From assembly GCA_019414345.1 (NCBI GenBank), contig DXMF01000016.1:38545-102544 (forward strand): 64,000 nucleotides of DNA. Direction: 5' to 3'. The notes under the pieces were generated by a model, which ran no database searches, was not told the origin of the DNA, and saw only the letters and a program-made list of their open reading frames with translations. The DNA comes from Collinsella sp. (GTDB taxonomy: Bacteria; Actinomycetota; Coriobacteriia; Coriobacteriales; Coriobacteriaceae). A program made the position numbers and the translations under genes. Below, in pieces: positions 12,729-23,541 of the stretch; within the stretch, counting starts at the first letter, position 1, and each line of letters begins with the position of its first letter.

Positions 12729-12780
12729 TCGCACATAGGAAATAAAAACGCCCCTAGGGCACAAACAAAGGAGAACTACC

Positions 12781-13017
12781 ATGGCAGATCAGAAGACCTT
12801 CGAGCGCGTTTGCGACGTTATCCGCGAGACCGCCGGTCTTGACGATGTCGAGATGAAGCCCGAGTCCACGCTCGAGGAGATTGGCCTCGACAGCCTGGGT
12901 ACCGTCGAGATCCTCGTTGCCGTCGAGGACGAGTTTGGCATTGAGCTCGATACCGAGGAGAACCCCAAGACGGTTGGCGAGTTCGTCGATACGGTCGAGG
13001 CGGCATTGGAGAAGTAG
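12781..13017 (+). CDS. acpP: Acyl carrier protein
   Basis: A 78-residue acidic carrier protein. The phosphopantetheine attachment serine is Ser38 in GLDSLGTVEI, followed by the usual VEDEFGIELD helix. It has a strong AAAGGAG and an ATG. Its stop codon overlaps a GTG that precedes the fabK ATG by three bases, so the two are translationally linked. It carries the growing chain for all Fab enzymes of this cluster. Confidence 0.96.
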   Translation: MADQKTFERVCDVIRETAGLDDVEMKPESTLEEIGLDSLGTVEILVAVEDEFGIELDTEENPKTVGEFVDTVEAALEK

Positions 13018-13019
13018 TG

Positions 13020-13964
13020 ATGCTCAAGTCTCCTCTCTGCGATTTGCTCGGCATCGAAAAGCCCGTGTTCCAGGGTGGCATGGCCTGGATTGCCGACGCC
13101 TCGTTGGCATCTGCTGTGTCCGAGGCAGGCGGCTTAGGCATTATCGCGGCCATGAATGCCGACGCAAACTGGCTGCGCGACCAGATTCATGAGCTGCGCG
13201 CCAAGACGGATAAGCCCTTTGGCGTCAACGTTATGCTCATGAGCCCGTTTGTCGACGAGGTCGCACAAGTGGTGATTGATGAGCAGGTGCCCGTAGTGGT
13301 GACCGGTGCCGGCAATCCCACCAAGTACATGAAGGCGTGGAACGAGGCTGGCATCAAGGTCATCCCGGTCGTTGCTTCGGTGGCGTTGGCGCGCCTCGTG
13401 GCGCGTCGTGGAGCTACGGCGGTTGTTGCCGAGGGCACCGAATCGGGCGGCCATATTGGCGAGACCTCGACGATGGCACTTGTCCCGCAGGTCGTCGATG
13501 CGGTCGATATTCCCGTGGTTGCGGCTGGCGGCATCGCCGATGGCCGCGGTGTGGCGGCCGCCTTTATGCTTGGCGCCGCTGGCGTCCAAGTGGGCACGCG
13601 TTTTCTCGTTGCCGATGAGTGCACCGTCTCCGAGCAATACAAAGAGCTGGTGCTCAAGGCGGGAGACACCTCGACGCGCGCGACTGGCCGTTCGACGGGA
13701 CATCCGGTGCGTGCGCTTAAGAGCCCCTTCACCAATGCCTACGCCAAAAGTGAGGCGGCGGGCGTAAGTGTCGAGGAACTCGGGGCCATGGGCACGGGTG
13801 CCCTTCGCAAGGCCGCCAAGGACGGCAATTACGAAGAGGGTTCGTATCTGTGCGGACAGATTGCCGGCATGGTGAACGAGCGCCAGAGCGCGCGCGAAAT
13901 CGTCGACGATCTGGTCGATGGCGCCGAGCACGTCCTGAAGGGTGCGTGCGCATGGGTAGCGTAG
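13020..13964 (+). CDS. fabK: Enoyl-ACP reductase II (flavoprotein)
   Basis: A 314-residue TIM-barrel flavoprotein of the nitronate monooxygenase/FabK family. It shows the FQGGMAWIADASLA start, the GTESGGHIGETST loop and the GGIADGRGVAAAFMLGAAGVQVGTRF phosphate-binding region. In a fab cluster lacking fabI it is the natural enoyl-ACP reductase, so FabK is preferred over nitronate monooxygenase. Organisms relying on FabK are typically insensitive to triclosan (family knowledge). The ATG at 13020 is chosen over GTG at 13017. Its last 13 bases overlap fabD. Confidence 0.9.
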   Translation: MLKSPLCDLLGIEKPVFQGGMAWIADASLASAVSEAGGLGIIAAMNADANWLRDQIHELRAKTDKPFGVNVMLMSPFVDEVAQVVIDEQVPVVVTGAGNPTKYMKAWNEAGIKVIPVVASVALARLVARRGATAVVAEGTESGGHIGETSTMALVPQVVDAVDIPVVAAGGIADGRGVAAAFMLGAAGVQVGTRFLVADECTVSEQYKELVLKAGDTSTRATGRSTGHPVRALKSPFTNAYAKSEAAGVSVEELGAMGTGALRKAAKDGNYEEGSYLCGQIAGMVNERQSAREIVDDLVDGAEHVLKGACAWVA

Positions 13965-14878
13965 CGTTTCTGTTTGCCGGCCAGGGCGCCCAGCACCCCG
14001 CGATGGGTGTCGACCTCATCGAGGCATCGCCGGCAGCTACCGAGGTGTTCGCGATCGCCGACGAGGTGCGTCCGGGAACCAGCGAGCAGTGCCGGAGCGC
14101 CTCCAAGGAGGAGCTCTCGCAGACCGAGAACACGCAGCCGTGCGTGTTCGTTCACGACCTGGCAGCGGCTGCCGCCCTGCGCGAGCGCGGCGTGGTGCCT
14201 GCCGCCTGTGCGGGATTTTCGCTGGGCGAGGTCTCTGCGCTCACCTTTGCGGGGGCGTTCGATACGCGAGCGGGCTTTGAGCTCGTGTGCGAGCGCGCGG
14301 CGCTGATGGCCGCGGCTGCCGAGCGCCATCCGGGCGGCATGCGCGCCGTCATCAAGCTCGATGCGGCGCAAGTCGAGAACCTGACTGCGCAGGCCGGCGA
14401 GGACTGCTGGCCGGTCAACTACAACAGCCCGCAGCAGATGGTTGTGGCCGGAGCGCCCGAGGCGCTGCAGGCGCTCGACGACCTAGTAAAAGAGGCTGGC
14501 GGCCGCGCTATGAAAGTCGCGGTGTCGGGTGCATTTCATAGCCCCTATATGGCAGAGGCGACTGAGGGGCTGGCGACGTATATCCAAGACGGCCACGCGC
14601 CGTCTCCGCTGCTGATTCCGGTCATGGCAAACATGACGGCGGCGCCCTATCCGGCGGATCCGCGAGCAGCATCGGATGTCTTGGCCAACCAAGTGAGCCA
14701 TGCCGTGCGCTGGGTCGACACGCTGCATGCTCTGCAGGATCAAGGCATCGACACGTTTATTGAGGTTGGCCCTGGCAAAACGCTGTCCGGCCTGGTCAAG
14801 CGTACGTTGAGCGACGTTCGCGTGTATTCGTGCGAAACAGCCGAGCAGGTCGCAGCTATTGCCGACGAGCTCGCATAG
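13952..14878 (+). CDS. fabD: Malonyl-CoA:ACP transacylase
   Basis: A 308-residue transacylase that loads malonyl groups onto AcpP. The start FLFAGQGAQ, the nucleophile elbow GFSLGEVS (Ser90) and the later GAFHSPYM histidine region are all present, as is the C-terminal FIEVGPGKTLSGLVKRT. The ATG at 13952 overlaps the end of fabK by 13 bases. The longer frame upstream (from 13850) lies wholly within fabK and is not used. Confidence 0.95.
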   Translation: MGSVAFLFAGQGAQHPAMGVDLIEASPAATEVFAIADEVRPGTSEQCRSASKEELSQTENTQPCVFVHDLAAAAALRERGVVPAACAGFSLGEVSALTFAGAFDTRAGFELVCERAALMAAAAERHPGGMRAVIKLDAAQVENLTAQAGEDCWPVNYNSPQQMVVAGAPEALQALDDLVKEAGGRAMKVAVSGAFHSPYMAEATEGLATYIQDGHAPSPLLIPVMANMTAAPYPADPRAASDVLANQVSHAVRWVDTLHALQDQGIDTFIEVGPGKTLSGLVKRTLSDVRVYSCETAEQVAAIADELA

Positions 14879-14908
14879 CCCACAGGGCTGTAACCCGAAA
14901 GGAATGAC

Positions 14909-15682
14909 ATGGGCAACTTGAACAACGGCGCGCTCGAGCGCAACGATTCACGTCGCGTGGCACTGATCACGGGCGGCTCGCGTGGTATCGGCCGCGCTTG
15001 TGCGGTTGGCCTGGCGGAGGACGGCTTTGATATCGCCGTCGTCTATGCCGGTAGCGTCGATGCGGCGCGCGAGACGTGCGAAGCCTGCGAGGCCGCTGGT
15101 GCCACAGCTCGCGCGTATCAATGCGATGTGGCCGACCCCGATGCCGTCAATGCGTGCATCGAGGCCGTGTTCAACGACTTTGGTTCGATTTGGGCGCTCG
15201 TCAATAACGCCGGGATCACTCGCGATGGGCTGCTTATGCGCATGGGCGACGATGCCTTCGATCGCGTGCTCGATGTCAATCTCAAGGGCACGTTCAATAC
15301 AACACGCGCGCTCACCAAGACCTTTATGCGCCAGCGTGGCGGCTGCATCGTCAATATGAGCTCGGTCGTGGGCCTGATGGGCAATGCCGGGCAGGCCAAC
15401 TACGCTGCCTCCAAGGCGGGCGTGATTGGCCTGACCAAGGCAGTAGCGCGTGAGCTTGCGCCCCGCGGCGTACGAGTGAACGCAGTTGCCCCCGGGTTTG
15501 TCGAGACGGATATGACGGCAAAGCTCTCGGAGAAGGTTCGCGCGGCAACCGAGGAGCAGATTCCCCTAAAGCGTATGGCGCAGCCCGAGGAAGTGGCCGG
15601 CGTGGTGCGCTTTTTGGCGAGCGATGCGGCTGCCTACATTACGGGCGAGGTCGTACGCGTCGACGGCGGAATGGCGATGTAG
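14909..15682 (+). CDS. fabG: 3-oxoacyl-ACP reductase
   Basis: A 257-residue short-chain dehydrogenase that reduces beta-ketoacyl-ACP with NADPH. The cofactor motif TGGSRGIG is at residues 21-28, NNAG sits mid-chain, and the catalytic YAASK is near residue 164. The C-terminus PEEVAGVVRFLASDAAAYITGEVVRVDGGMAM is typical. It carries about 15 more N-terminal residues than most FabG proteins. It is preceded by GAAAGGAATG. Confidence 0.95.
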   Translation: MGNLNNGALERNDSRRVALITGGSRGIGRACAVGLAEDGFDIAVVYAGSVDAARETCEACEAAGATARAYQCDVADPDAVNACIEAVFNDFGSIWALVNNAGITRDGLLMRMGDDAFDRVLDVNLKGTFNTTRALTKTFMRQRGGCIVNMSSVVGLMGNAGQANYAASKAGVIGLTKAVARELAPRGVRVNAVAPGFVETDMTAKLSEKVRAATEEQIPLKRMAQPEEVAGVVRFLASDAAAYITGEVVRVDGGMAM

Positions 15683-15721
15683 AAACCAGAGCCACACAAC
15701 GGCTTGGATGAGGAGACCATG

Positions 15722-16969
15722 ATGGAACAGAGAGTTGCAATCACCGGCATCGGTGCCGTATCGCCGCTCGGCAACACCGCGCTTGCCACCTGGGCGGCAA
15801 TGTGTGCCGGCACGTGCGGCATCGGCCCGATCATGCACTTCGATACCGATGCGTTTGCCGTCAAGGTGGCGGCCGAGGTCAAGGGCTTTGACGGCAACGA
15901 GTACTTTGGCAAGCGTGACGCCAAGCACCTGGACCCCTGCGTTCAGTTTGCCCTGGCAGCGTCGGACGAGGCCATGCACGATGCGGGCCTCGATGTTGAG
16001 GGCGCGGTCGATCGCGATCGCCTGGGTGTCTATGTGGGCTCGGGCGTGGGCGGCATGCAGACGCTTGTCGACAACGTCCACACGATTGCCGATCGCGGGC
16101 CTCGTCGCGCATCGCCCTACATGATTGCGATGATGATTCCCAACATGGCTTCGGGCAACATTGCGATTCGCCATAAGGCAAAGGGCCCGACTCTGCCCGT
16201 CGTGACCGCCTGCGCGACTTCTGCCCATGCGGTGGGCGAGGCGTTCCGCGCCATCAAGCACGGCTATGCCGACGCGATCCTCGCGGGCGGCGCCGAGGCC
16301 GCCATTATCCCCGATGCTGTTGCGGGCTTTACGTCCTGCCGTGCATTGACCACCAACCCCGATCCCGCGACGGCCTGCCGCCCGTTCGATGCAGACCGCG
16401 ACGGCTTTGTGATGGGCGAGGGCGCCTGCGTGCTCGTGCTCGAGGGCATGGAGCATGCACGGGCCCGCGGTGCGCACATTTACGCCGAGGTCGTGGGCTA
16501 CGGCAACACCGATGACGCCTACCACATCACGAGTCCCGACCCGGATGCGGCAGGTATCGCCCGTGCGATATCGATGGCAGTGGCCGAGGGCGACGTCAAG
16601 CCTTCCGAGGGCCTCTACATCAACGCCCACGGCACATCGACCAAGCTCAACGATTCGTCCGAGACGGCGGGCATTAAGCGTGCGCTCGGCGAGGACGCGG
16701 CGCGCACCGCACATGTCTCGTCGACCAAGTCGATGACCGGCCATATGATCGGCGCCACGGGTGCCATCGAGGTCATGGCTTGCGCCATGGCGCTCGAGCA
16801 GGGCGTGGTGCCGCCGACCATTAACTACCACACACCCGATCCCGCCTGCGATCTTGACTACACGCCCAATCGCGCGGTTCGCGCCGACCTTACCTGGGCG
16901 CTTTCGACCAACCTAGGCTTTGGCGGGCACAACGCCGCCATCGCGCTGCGTAGATATACGAGGAGCTAG
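15722..16969 (+). CDS. fabF: 3-oxoacyl-ACP synthase II
   Basis: A 415-residue KAS II for chain elongation. The catalytic cysteine is in VTACATSAHA (about residue 164). The two histidines are in NAHGTST (about 302) and KSMTGHMIGATG (about 340), the Cys-His-His triad of the family. Two adjacent ATG codons (15719 and 15722) follow AGGAG at 15711; the second gives better spacing and the usual MEQRVAITGIG start. It lies three bases before accB. Confidence 0.95.
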   Translation: MEQRVAITGIGAVSPLGNTALATWAAMCAGTCGIGPIMHFDTDAFAVKVAAEVKGFDGNEYFGKRDAKHLDPCVQFALAASDEAMHDAGLDVEGAVDRDRLGVYVGSGVGGMQTLVDNVHTIADRGPRRASPYMIAMMIPNMASGNIAIRHKAKGPTLPVVTACATSAHAVGEAFRAIKHGYADAILAGGAEAAIIPDAVAGFTSCRALTTNPDPATACRPFDADRDGFVMGEGACVLVLEGMEHARARGAHIYAEVVGYGNTDDAYHITSPDPDAAGIARAISMAVAEGDVKPSEGLYINAHGTSTKLNDSSETAGIKRALGEDAARTAHVSSTKSMTGHMIGATGAIEVMACAMALEQGVVPPTINYHTPDPACDLDYTPNRAVRADLTWALSTNLGFGGHNAAIALRRYTRS

Positions 16970-16972
16970 AGC

Positions 16973-17446
16973 ATGGATTCCAAAAGACTTGCCGAGATAG
17001 CCGATGTGATGGAGGACCGCGGCCTCACGCGCGTGCGCGTTGAGGAGCCCGATGGCACCGCGGTCGAACTCGAGCGCGCGAGCGCCGCACAGCCGGTTGC
17101 CGTGCCCATGCCCATGCCGAGCGCTATGGCCGCTCCAGTTGCAGCTCCCACAGTTGCGCCTGCCGCACCGGAGCCCGCCGCGCAGACACCTGCCGCCGCA
17201 CCGGAGCCCAAGGGCACCGAGGTGACCGCTCCCATGGTCGGCGTTTTCTATGCTGCCCCGGCGCCGGGCGACGAGCCGTTTGTGCACGTGGGCTCTAAGG
17301 TCAAGGCCGGCGAGACCCTCTGCATCATCGAGGCCATGAAGGTTCTCAACGAGGTGACGGCCGAGGCAGACGGCGAGGTGCTCGAGATCTGCGTGGCCGA
17401 CGGCGACCTCGTGGAGTTTGGCAGCTGCCTCATGAGGATCGGATAG
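16973..17446 (+). CDS. accB: Biotin carboxyl carrier protein of acetyl-CoA carboxylase
   Basis: A 157-residue BCCP. A short N-terminal helical part is followed by a long alanine/proline linker (about residues 38-82). The biotinyl domain comes next with IEAMKVLNE, the biotinylated lysine being Lys123. BirA encoded nearby should modify it. The stop codon abuts the fabZ translation start region, so the two are co-expressed. Confidence 0.95.
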   Translation: MDSKRLAEIADVMEDRGLTRVRVEEPDGTAVELERASAAQPVAVPMPMPSAMAAPVAAPTVAPAAPEPAAQTPAAAPEPKGTEVTAPMVGVFYAAPAPGDEPFVHVGSKVKAGETLCIIEAMKVLNEVTAEADGEVLEICVADGDLVEFGSCLMRIG

Positions 17447-17455
17447 GTGATATCC

Positions 17456-17878
17456 ATGAACAAAGAAGAGCTCAAGAAGCTGTTGCCGCATCGCGAGCCG
17501 ATGCTTTTGCTCGACGAAGCCGAGCTGGTGGGCGACGAGGCCCACGGCAAGATCACGATTACGGGCGAGGAGTACTTTTTGCAGGGGCATTTTCCGGGAA
17601 ACCCGGTCGTCCCCGGCGTGATTCAGTGCGAGATGCTCGCCCAGAACTGCTGCGTGCTGCTGATGGGCGACGAGGAAGCGCGCGGCGCGACGCCGTTCTA
17701 CACGAGTCTGGACAAGGTGCGCTTTAAGCGTCCGGTGCGCCCGGGCGACACGGTTGATCTGGTGTGCACCATCACGCGTGCGCGCGGGCCGTTCCGCTTT
17801 GCGACGGGTACTGCGAGCGTCAACGGTGAGGTTTGCTGCCGCGCTGATATGTCTTTTGCACTCATGCACGAAAGTTAA
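17456..17878 (+). CDS. fabZ: 3-hydroxyacyl-ACP dehydratase
   Basis: A 140-residue hotdog-fold dehydratase. The start KLLPHREPMLLLDE and the active-site stretch GHFPGNPVVPGV (catalytic His45) identify FabZ. The ATG at 17456 has AGGTGA upstream; a GTG at 17447 directly after the accB stop is possible but less like the family. It sits between accB and accC. Confidence 0.94.
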   Translation: MNKEELKKLLPHREPMLLLDEAELVGDEAHGKITITGEEYFLQGHFPGNPVVPGVIQCEMLAQNCCVLLMGDEEARGATPFYTSLDKVRFKRPVRPGDTVDLVCTITRARGPFRFATGTASVNGEVCCRADMSFALMHES

Positions 17879-17888
17879 GGAAGTCTTC

Positions 17889-19218
<1,330 letters not shown>

Positions 19219-19232
<14 letters not shown>

Positions 19233-20943
19233 AAAAGCGAAGACGGTCAACGTCCTCGAGGGGCCGATGACCGAGTCGTGCGCCGAGTTTCCCGCGCGCC
19301 ACGTGTTTATCAAGTGCCCGGAGTGCCGTCGTGTGATCGATGAGGCGCGCCTGCACGACAACCTTGAGGTCTGCCCTCGTTGCGGCAAGCATTTTCGCGT
19401 GAGCGGGCGCGACCGTATGCGCATGACGGTTGACGAGGGCACGTTTGAGGAATGGGATGCCAATCTGGCGTCGGAGGACTTCCTCTCGTTTCCCGGTTAT
19501 GCAGACAAGCTCAAGGGCGCGGTCGAGCGTTCGGGCGAGCGCGATGCCGTTGTGTGCGGCAGGGGTAAAATCTGCGGCTGCGATACGGCGCTCTTCTTTA
19601 TGGATGCCAACTTTATGATGGGCTCGATGGGCTCCGTGGTGGGCGAGAAGATCTGCCGCACATTTGAGCATGCGATCGAGCTGGGATTGCCAGTTGTCGG
19701 CTTTACCGTTTCGGGTGGTGCGCGCATGCAAGAGGGCGTGACATCGCTTATGCAGATGGCCAAGATTTCTGCGGCGGTTAGGCGCCACAGCGAGGCGGGC
19801 GGCCTGTATATCACGGTGCTCACCGACCCCACGACCGGCGGCGTAACCGCGAGCTTTGCCATGGAGGGCGACATTATCCTGGCCGAGCCCGATGCCCTGA
19901 CGGCATTTGCCGGCCCGCGCGTGATCGAGCAGAACATGCATAAGCGCTTGCCCAAGGGGTTCCAGCGTTCCGAGTTTTTGCTGGAGCACGGCTTTTGCGA
20001 TGCCGTTGTTCCGCGTGGCGAGATTGCGCTCACGGTAGGCGAGCTGCTGGCGTTGCACGAAGGACACGCACCCGGCCTGGGGGCACCGCATGAGATTGTG
20101 CATACGGGTCGCCGCGGCAAAAAGCTGGGACACTTGTTTAAGCGCTCGGCCGCACCAAAAACCGCGCTCGAGATTGTCAAACAGACCCGCTCGGCAGATC
20201 GCGCCACGGCAGGCGAGATGATCTCGCTGGGCCTGGATGGATTTGTGGAGCTGCACGGCGACCGCTACTTTGGCGACGACGCCGCTGTGGTGGCTGGCAT
20301 TGGCTGGAAAGACGGGCGCCCCGTAACGGTCATCGCCATCGAGCGCGGCACCACGACCAAAGAGCGCATGCGTCGCAACTTTGGCATGGCACATCCCGAG
20401 GGCTACCGCAAAGCGCGTCGCCTTATGCGCCAGGCCGAAAAGTTTGGTCGACCGGTTCTGTGCCTGGTCGATACTTCGGGCGCGTTTTGCGGCATCGGTG
20501 CCGAGGAGCGCGGCCAGGGCGAGGCGATTGCCCAGAATCTCATGGAGATGAGCGGCCTTAAGACGCCGATTGTCTCGGTGGTGACAGGCGAGGGCGGCTC
20601 TGGTGGCGCGCTGGCGCTATCCGTGGCCGACCGCATCCTGATGCTCTCGAGCTCGGCCTATTCGGTCGTGAGCCCCGAGGCCTGTGCGTCGATCCTATGG
20701 AAGGATACCGACCGCGCGAATGAGGCCGCCGAGGCGCTTAAGCTCACGGCTCCCGATCTGTTGGCGCTCGGCATCATCGACGGCATTGTTGACGATAGGG
20801 GCCTGTCGCATGAGGAGATCGCCGGTGCCGTCATGTCCTCGGCATTTGATGCCTTCGATACGCTTGGGCAGCTCGACGAGGCGACCCTCACAAACCTCCG
20901 CTACGAAAAGTACCGCGCAATCGGTCAGTACCGCACGATGTGA
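19219..20943 (+). CDS. accDA: Acetyl-CoA carboxylase carboxyltransferase, fused beta-alpha
   Basis: A 574-residue fusion of the two carboxyltransferase subunits that are separate AccD and AccA in many bacteria. The N-terminal half has the AccD zinc finger (CPECRR and CPRCGKHF, about residues 34-56) and GGARMQEGVTSLMQM. The C-terminal half, from about residue 310, is AccA-like with LDGFVELHGDRYFGDD, PEGYRKARRLM and GGSGGALALSVADRILML. No stop or frameshift lies between them. The fusion guarantees 1:1 stoichiometry. It is the last gene of the fatty-acid operon that I would assign to the pathway. Confidence 0.93.
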
Positions 20944-20959
20944 CAAAGGGGCAGCCCGC

Positions 20960-22198
20960 ATGTCACATTGGGAAAGGCGTTCCATGTCACAAGTTTCCAA
21001 CACCACGTTTGCAACGACGGTTTCATCAAACGCCATGGCCGTGGTGGACTATCTGTCCAAAAGCATGATGTCGGCGCTGCCGTTTATTGCCTGCGCGGCG
21101 TTGTTCCGCACCGTCGCCGTCATTATGGGCGAGGGGATGCTGGGCCTGTGGTCTGCCGATTCCGAAATCTATCGCCTGTTCTACAGTTGGCTCTATAACG
21201 CCGGCTACTACTTTTTGCCCATTTATCTTGGTTGGGCGGCCGCCCGCCAGCTCGGTTGCTCGGAGCAGCTGGGCATGATGCTGGGCGGCGTATTGATTGC
21301 ACCCGATCTGCTTAAGCTCGTTGATGCCGCCTCGACGACGGGGGCATCGATGACTTCCGTGTATGGTCTGCTTCCCGCGCCGGTCAACGATTACACGACG
21401 ACTGTTATTCCGGTTCTCATCTCGGTGCCTGTGCTATGGCGAGTGGAGTGTTTCTTTCGGCGCGTTATCCCTAAGGCCGTGGCGTTTTCGTTCGTTCCGT
21501 TTGCAACCATGCTCGTCATGGTTCCGGTTTCGCTGTGCATTACGGCGCCGGCGGGCAGCTATCTGGGCATGCTGTTGGGACAGCTTATGTTTATGCTTGG
21601 CAATTCCGGTGGCATCGTGTCGCTGCTCACGCTCATGGGGCTTGCCGCGGGTTGGGAGTTCCTTAAGATTGCGGGCATCAGCAACGTTGTCCTATCGCTC
21701 GCCTATGCGCAGTTTATGAGTGTGGGAACGGATTCGTGCATTCTGATCGCCGCGACGATGGCGACGTTTGCCGTTTGGGGCATGCCCTTTGGTGCGTCGC
21801 TTCGCGTTGCGGATAAGGACGAGAAGGCTCTCATGCTGGGCTACTCAATCTCGGGTGTTCTTGGCGGCGTAAGTGAGCCGGCGCTGTACGGTTGCGGCTT
21901 TAAATATGGCAGGTGCCTGACGTGCATGGCCATTGGCGGCGCCGTCGGAGGCCTTGTTGCGGCCGTGGGCCACGTTACGGCCTATACCATCGGTATGACG
22001 AATGTCCTCATGGTCATTGGTTTTGCCACGGGCGGTATTTCGAACCTGCTGTGGTGCTGCGCTGCCGGCGGCACGGCATTTGCGGTGTCTGCGGCGCTGA
22101 GCTACTGCTTTGGCGTGGTGCCGACGAAGGAGCAGACGGCAGAAGACGAAGCCGATTCGCCCGAAACAGTGGTGAGCGCTGCTGAAGCAAGCGCATAG
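20960..22198 (+). CDS. PTS transporter IIC component (glucose/beta-glucoside family), stand-alone
   Basis: A 412-residue polytopic membrane protein with about ten hydrophobic segments. The IIC sugar-site signature is seen as SGVLGGVSEPALYGCGFKYGR. There is no IIB domain (no phosphocysteine motif) and no IIA domain, so it must borrow these or be an orphan or regulatory permease. Two ATGs are possible, 20960 (AAAGGGG nine bases upstream) and 20984. It follows accDA by 16 bases and a terminator follows it, so it may ride on the fab transcript although its function is unrelated. The substrate is unknown. Confidence 0.8.
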   Translation: MSHWERRSMSQVSNTTFATTVSSNAMAVVDYLSKSMMSALPFIACAALFRTVAVIMGEGMLGLWSADSEIYRLFYSWLYNAGYYFLPIYLGWAAARQLGCSEQLGMMLGGVLIAPDLLKLVDAASTTGASMTSVYGLLPAPVNDYTTTVIPVLISVPVLWRVECFFRRVIPKAVAFSFVPFATMLVMVPVSLCITAPAGSYLGMLLGQLMFMLGNSGGIVSLLTLMGLAAGWEFLKIAGISNVVLSLAYAQFMSVGTDSCILIAATMATFAVWGMPFGASLRVADKDEKALMLGYSISGVLGGVSEPALYGCGFKYGRCLTCMAIGGAVGGLVAAVGHVTAYTIGMTNVLMVIGFATGGISNLLWCCAAGGTAFAVSAALSYCFGVVPTKEQTAEDEADSPETVVSAAEASA

Positions 22199-22236
22199 AC
22201 CTGTGCGACAAAAGGACGATTCCATTGTCATGTTCC

Positions 22237-22268
22237 AAGGCCGCGGCTCGTGTGGGTTGCGGCCTTTT
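22237..22268 (+). terminator. Terminator after the PTS IIC gene
   Basis: Hairpin arms AAGGCCGC and GCGGCCTT enclose a loop of about 14 bases that can partly pair, followed by TTTTG. It ends the long fab-acc-IIC transcription unit. Confidence 0.7.
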
Positions 22269-22347
22269 GTATCTGGGGGACAAAGTGGCTACACTACAAT
22301 CCGTTTGAGCAATAGATATATGGGTAGTGCCGTGGGGGCGGATATAG

Positions 22348-23502
22348 ATGGTCGAGTGGATTGTTCGTCGTGCGCAGGGTGACCGTGCGCGCGTGGGCAC
22401 GTTGACGGGCGTGGTGTGTATTCTCGCTAATGTTGCACTTTGTGCTGCGAAGGGCGCAATTGGCGTGCTGTCGGGATCGGTTTCGATTGTGGCGGACGCC
22501 ATGAACAACTTGTCCGATGCCAGCTCGAATATCGTGAGCGTGCTGGGCTTTAAGCTGGCGAGCAAGCCGGCCGATCCCGAGCATCCTTACGGACATGGTC
22601 GCTACGAGTATCTTTCTGGCCTGGTCGTGGCGGCGCTCGTGCTGCTGATCGGCCTTGAGCTTATCAAGTCCTCGTTTGAGCGCATCATCCACCCCGAACC
22701 TGTCGAGTTCTCGCTTGCCCTGGTGGCAGTTCTGGCGCTTTCGATGGTTGTAAAGCTGTGGATGGCGGCCCTCAACCAAAAGCTCGGTGATCGCATTGAG
22801 TCCGAGACGCTGCATGCGACGGCTCAGGACTCAAAGAACGATGTTCTTGCTACGGGTGCTGTGCTGGCGTGCGCAATTGTTTCGCAGGTGACGCACATCA
22901 ATCTTGACGCATGGGTTGGCCTTGCCGTTGGCGCCTATATTGGCTGGAGCGGCCTTGAACTTATTCAAGATACGGTGAGCCCGCTTTTGGGCCAGTCACC
23001 CGATCCTAAGCTGGTCAAGCACATTCGAGACAAGATCATGAGCTATCCCGGCGTTTTGGGCGTTCACGATTTGATGGTTCACGACTACGGCCCGGGCAGG
23101 AAGTTTGCAAGTGCGCACGCCGAGATGGCGGCCGAGGCCAGCCCGCTGGAAAGCCACGACACGCTCGATAACATCGAGCAGTCGTTTAGGGACGAAGACG
23201 GCATGATCGTCACGCTTCACTACGATCCCATCGTGACCGATGACCCCAAGGTGGTGAGCATGCGCTTGCGCATTCACGCCATGGCTCAGGAGATCGATAA
23301 CCGCCTCTCGATTCATGACCTACGCTGTGTGCCGGGTCCTACGCACACCAACGTGATCTTTGACTGCGTGCGTCCCTCGGATCTGCAGATGAGTGCCGAA
23401 GACTTAAAGCACGCGCTGGCACAACGGGTCGAATCGGAATATCCCAAGTCGATTGCCAAGATTACGATCGACGAAGACTACGTAGGGCATACCCACGAGT
23501 AG
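22348..23502 (+). CDS. Cation diffusion facilitator family metal transporter
   Basis: A 384-residue CDF efflux protein. Transmembrane helix 2 carries VADAMNNLSDASSN and helix 5 carries HATAQDSKNDV, the paired Asp-rich metal sites of the family. About six hydrophobic helices are followed by a long cytoplasmic domain (from about residue 215) with PYGHGRYEYLSG in the first loop. The motif spacing NNLSD/DSKND is of the iron/manganese or zinc type, but the metal cannot be decided from sequence alone. It stands alone between a terminator and a phosphatase gene. Confidence 0.9.
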   Translation: MVEWIVRRAQGDRARVGTLTGVVCILANVALCAAKGAIGVLSGSVSIVADAMNNLSDASSNIVSVLGFKLASKPADPEHPYGHGRYEYLSGLVVAALVLLIGLELIKSSFERIIHPEPVEFSLALVAVLALSMVVKLWMAALNQKLGDRIESETLHATAQDSKNDVLATGAVLACAIVSQVTHINLDAWVGLAVGAYIGWSGLELIQDTVSPLLGQSPDPKLVKHIRDKIMSYPGVLGVHDLMVHDYGPGRKFASAHAEMAAEASPLESHDTLDNIEQSFRDEDGMIVTLHYDPIVTDDPKVVSMRLRIHAMAQEIDNRLSIHDLRCVPGPTHTNVIFDCVRPSDLQMSAEDLKHALAQRVESEYPKSIAKITIDEDYVGHTHE

Positions 23503-23541
23503 GGCTGTGCCGGCAAAGCAAGTTATACAGAAGGGGAGAAT

